A DNA stretch of 6,180 bases from Bacillota bacterium. GTDB taxonomy: Bacteria; Bacillota; Clostridia; Christensenellales; Aristaeellaceae. Within the stretch, counting starts at the first letter, position 1. Each line of letters opens with the position of its first letter. Both the position numbers and the translations under genes were made by a program. Of the stretch, positions 5,042-6,180 are shown piece after piece. The stretch spans positions 1 through 6,180 of the forward strand of contig JAEZTD010000384.1 of assembly GCA_023443705.1 (NCBI GenBank). Reading direction: 5' to 3'. The notes beneath the pieces were generated by a model. That model searched no databases, was not told the DNA's origin, and saw only the letters and a program-made list of their open reading frames with translations.

Positions 5042-5140
5042 CCTACGCTTCGTAGACGGAGAGGGCAGCATCGCGCGCATATTCCGCATCAGCCGAACGT
5101 ACGCCCTATCCGGACGCCGCGCTTTGCGCCCGCCATGGGA

Positions 5141-5174
5141 TAAAGCAAAACAGCCCGTCCAATCGGACAGGCTG
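5141..5174 (-). terminator. Rho-independent terminator after the methyltransferase gene
   Basis: On the minus strand the arms CAGCC/GGCTG (5151-5155 with 5170-5174) and GTCC/GGAC (5157-5160 with 5165-5168) pair around a 4-nt loop with one mismatch. They are followed by TTTTGCTTTA (complement of 5141-5150). It lies about 70 nt after the methyltransferase stop. The stretch 5056-5140 between it and the next promoter holds nothing I can identify. Confidence 0.75.
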
Positions 5175-5244
5175 CCTTTGTGCAACATGAAGACTCGCCC
5201 TCTACAATGCGAACATAGCGCTCTACCGCTTATCCTGAAATGCG

Positions 5245-5934
5245 CTATTTTTCAAACACGGAGAATAAGTACAGCGGAATGTCTGGTATCTTTTCCGCTT
5301 CATAGACACTCGGCTCATCCATGCTGATAAGCCGGAATCCTGCGTCAGCAAACAGATTGTAATAATAAGATATAGGCCTATGATAATGAATAACCTGTTG
5401 CGTCCCCCAAAGCTGGGTACTCTCAGTGCGTTTGATGTAGTTCGTAACGTTTTTTGAAACAATGCGCCCTTCGTCATCTCTTGCCCATTCGGCCATATAA
5501 AACGCAGGATGAACGATGGAAAAATGCAACTTGCCTGAACTTTTCAGCACTCGATACAACTCTTTGACCGTATCCGAGATGGGCTCAATATCCATCAGCA
5601 CGAGATTGCAAAACACAAAATCAAATAAGCAGTCCCCATACGGCAGTCCCTTGGATAAATCTACGACATCGAAGTGGCACTGAGGATTTCTGCGCTTCGC
5701 AATGTCTATTACGGCAGTGGAACCGTCACAGCCGTAGGCATGCGCTCCCTTTGCGCGGAACATCTCGGTATATTCTCCATCACCACAGCCCGCATCCAGG
5801 ATCGTTAAGCCTTGGAGGAGGCCGAACCGCTCTTGTGCGTACGCCCTGCAGAAGTTGGAATACCGATTATCGCCCTTAACCGCTGCATAAATCGTCGCCG
5901 CGCTACTCCAATTTGCAAGGTTGTCTTGCTCCAC
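5245..5934 (-). CDS. Class I SAM-dependent methyltransferase, substrate unknown
   Basis: The 229-residue protein has a Rossmann-like methyltransferase core. Motif I is ILDAGCGDGEY (45-55, SAM glycine loop). The acidic end of strand 2 is D70 in YGCDGS. Then come FDVVDLSKGLPY (88-99) with D92, and FDFVFCNLVLMDIE (104-117), followed by the LYRVLKSSGKLHFSIVHPAFY strand/helix. It resembles Methyltransf_11/25-type small-molecule methyltransferases. The C-terminal half (about 145-229) would set specificity, which I cannot assign. The GTG at 5934 is chosen because AAGGGGTGATC lies just before it; an in-frame ATG at 6012 would start inside the tRNA and cross its terminator. The gene is much poorer in GC than its neighbours, suggesting acquisition, and it lies directly 3' of tRNA-Lys. 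Confidence 0.88.
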   Translation of the reverse strand: MEQDNLANWSSAATIYAAVKGDNRYSNFCRAYAQERFGLLQGLTILDAGCGDGEYTEMFRAKGAHAYGCDGSTAVIDIAKRRNPQCHFDVVDLSKGLPYGDCLFDFVFCNLVLMDIEPISDTVKELYRVLKSSGKLHFSIVHPAFYMAEWARDDEGRIVSKNVTNYIKRTESTQLWGTQQVIHYHRPISYYYNLFADAGFRLISMDEPSVYEAEKIPDIPLYLFSVFEK

Positions 5935-5962
5935 AAGATCACCCCTTGGTTTTTTCAAATGC

Positions 5963-6000
5963 AAAAATCCGAAGGCAACAATTTCTTGATGACTTCGGAT
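5963..6000 (-). terminator. Terminator of the tRNA-Lys transcript
   Basis: On the minus strand ATCCGAAG (complement of 5993-6000) pairs with CTTCGGAT (complement of 5967-5974), with a possible inner CAA-GAAA-TTG mini-stem. A run of five T (complement of 5963-5967) overlaps the end of the stem. It begins one base after the CCA end of the tRNA and ends 28 nt before the methyltransferase start codon. Confidence 0.82.
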
Positions 6001-6001
6001 C

Positions 6002-6077
6002 TGGTGGGTCATCAGGGACTCGAACCCTGGACACCCTGATTAAGAGTCAGGTTCTCTACCAACTGAGCTAATGACCC
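6002..6077 (-). tRNA. tRNA-Lys (anticodon CUU)
   Basis: This is a complete cloverleaf of 76 nt including an encoded CCA (complement of 6002-6004). The acceptor stem is GGGTCAT/ATGACCC, the D-arm is GCTC..GAGA, and the anticodon stem CCTGA/TCAGG has loop CTCTTAA, placing CTT at positions 34-36. The T-arm is CAGGG/CCCTG with loop TTCGAGT, and the discriminator base is A. It decodes AAG lysine codons. One oddity is that position 25 is A, giving G10-A25 at the base of the D-stem where C25 is usual. The gene stands alone between its own promoter and terminator. Confidence 0.97.
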
Positions 6078-6099
6078 GCATTCCAGCGGAACGGTGATA

Positions 6100-6128
6100 A
6101 TTATACCACCCGCATCCTCGGGTGTCAA
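6100..6128 (-). promoter_or_regulatory. Consensus promoter of tRNA-Lys
   Basis: On the minus strand there is a perfect -35 TTGACA (6123-6128), a 17-bp spacer and a perfect -10 TATAAT (6100-6105) preceded by TGG (extended -10). Transcription should start near 6093, about 16 nt upstream of the mature tRNA 5' end. This is the strongest promoter in the window, as expected for a stable RNA. Confidence 0.95.
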
Positions 6129-6180
6129 GCGAAAAATCCGCCCCGCGCGAAAAATGTTGGCTTTGCGCGGATGATTCTCT
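6129..6180. other. Intergenic edge with a weak hairpin
   Basis: CCGCGC (6143-6148) can pair with GCGCGG (6165-6170). On the minus strand this is followed, after six bases, by five T, so it could be a weak terminator of a gene beyond the right edge. GCGAAAAAT occurs twice (6129-6137 and 6147-6155). No gene is visible here. Confidence 0.25.

Noticed and set aside
5178..5208. Plus-strand promoter (TTGTGC ... TACAAT)
   Set aside because: The spacer would be 19 bp with a poor -35, and no plus-strand gene follows; the region is antisense to the methyltransferase 3' end.
4923..5327. Plus-strand 134-codon frame between the two rightmost minus genes
   Set aside because: It crosses a promoter, a terminator and parts of two convincing minus-strand genes, and has no recognisable domain or ribosome site.
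5935..6012. Methyltransferase start at ATG 6012
   Set aside because: It would place the first codons within the tRNA 3' end and its terminator. The GTG at 5934 has a good ribosome site.

Overview
This window looks like chromosomal DNA of a GC-rich, endospore-forming, anaerobic member of the Clostridia. A germination protease gene (gpr) shows spore formation. A desulfoferrodoxin/superoxide-reductase-type protein fits an anaerobe. RuvC, RuvA, RuvB, S20 and the tRNA are all of bacterial type. Most of the window is GC-rich (44 of 60 bases in 2461-2520 are G or C). The exception is the methyltransferase gene next to the tRNA (20 of 60 in 5341-5400).

Left part, minus strand, read right to left: gpr (2156-3067) ends at a large 72-nt terminator hairpin. 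A near-consensus promoter (1964-1992) then drives ruvC, ruvA and ruvB, the Holliday-junction resolvasome; ruvB runs off the left edge. ruvA and ruvB overlap by one base. ruvC and ruvA, by contrast, are separated by 221 bp that is almost fully tiled with inverted repeats.

Centre, plus strand: rpsT (ribosomal protein S20, UUG start) has its own promoter and terminator. It is followed by an ACT-domain protein and a YaiI/YqxD-family (DUF188) protein that overlap by ATGA. No separate promoter is visible for this pair, so it may depend on read-through from rpsT.

Right part, minus strand: tRNA-Lys(CUU) has a perfect consensus promoter and a terminator starting one base after its CCA end. A low-GC SAM-dependent methyltransferase lies immediately downstream and has its own terminator. 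Next comes a gene with its own promoter that encodes an Xre-type DNA-binding domain fused to a complete desulforedoxin plus superoxide-reductase iron-site module. It converges on the yaiI-like gene with only 13 bp between the stop codons.

The two items most worth follow-up are the DNA-binding/superoxide-reductase fusion, a possible one-protein redox sensor or detoxifier, and the hairpin array inside the ruv operon, which no coding feature explains. All other genes are recognisable housekeeping families.
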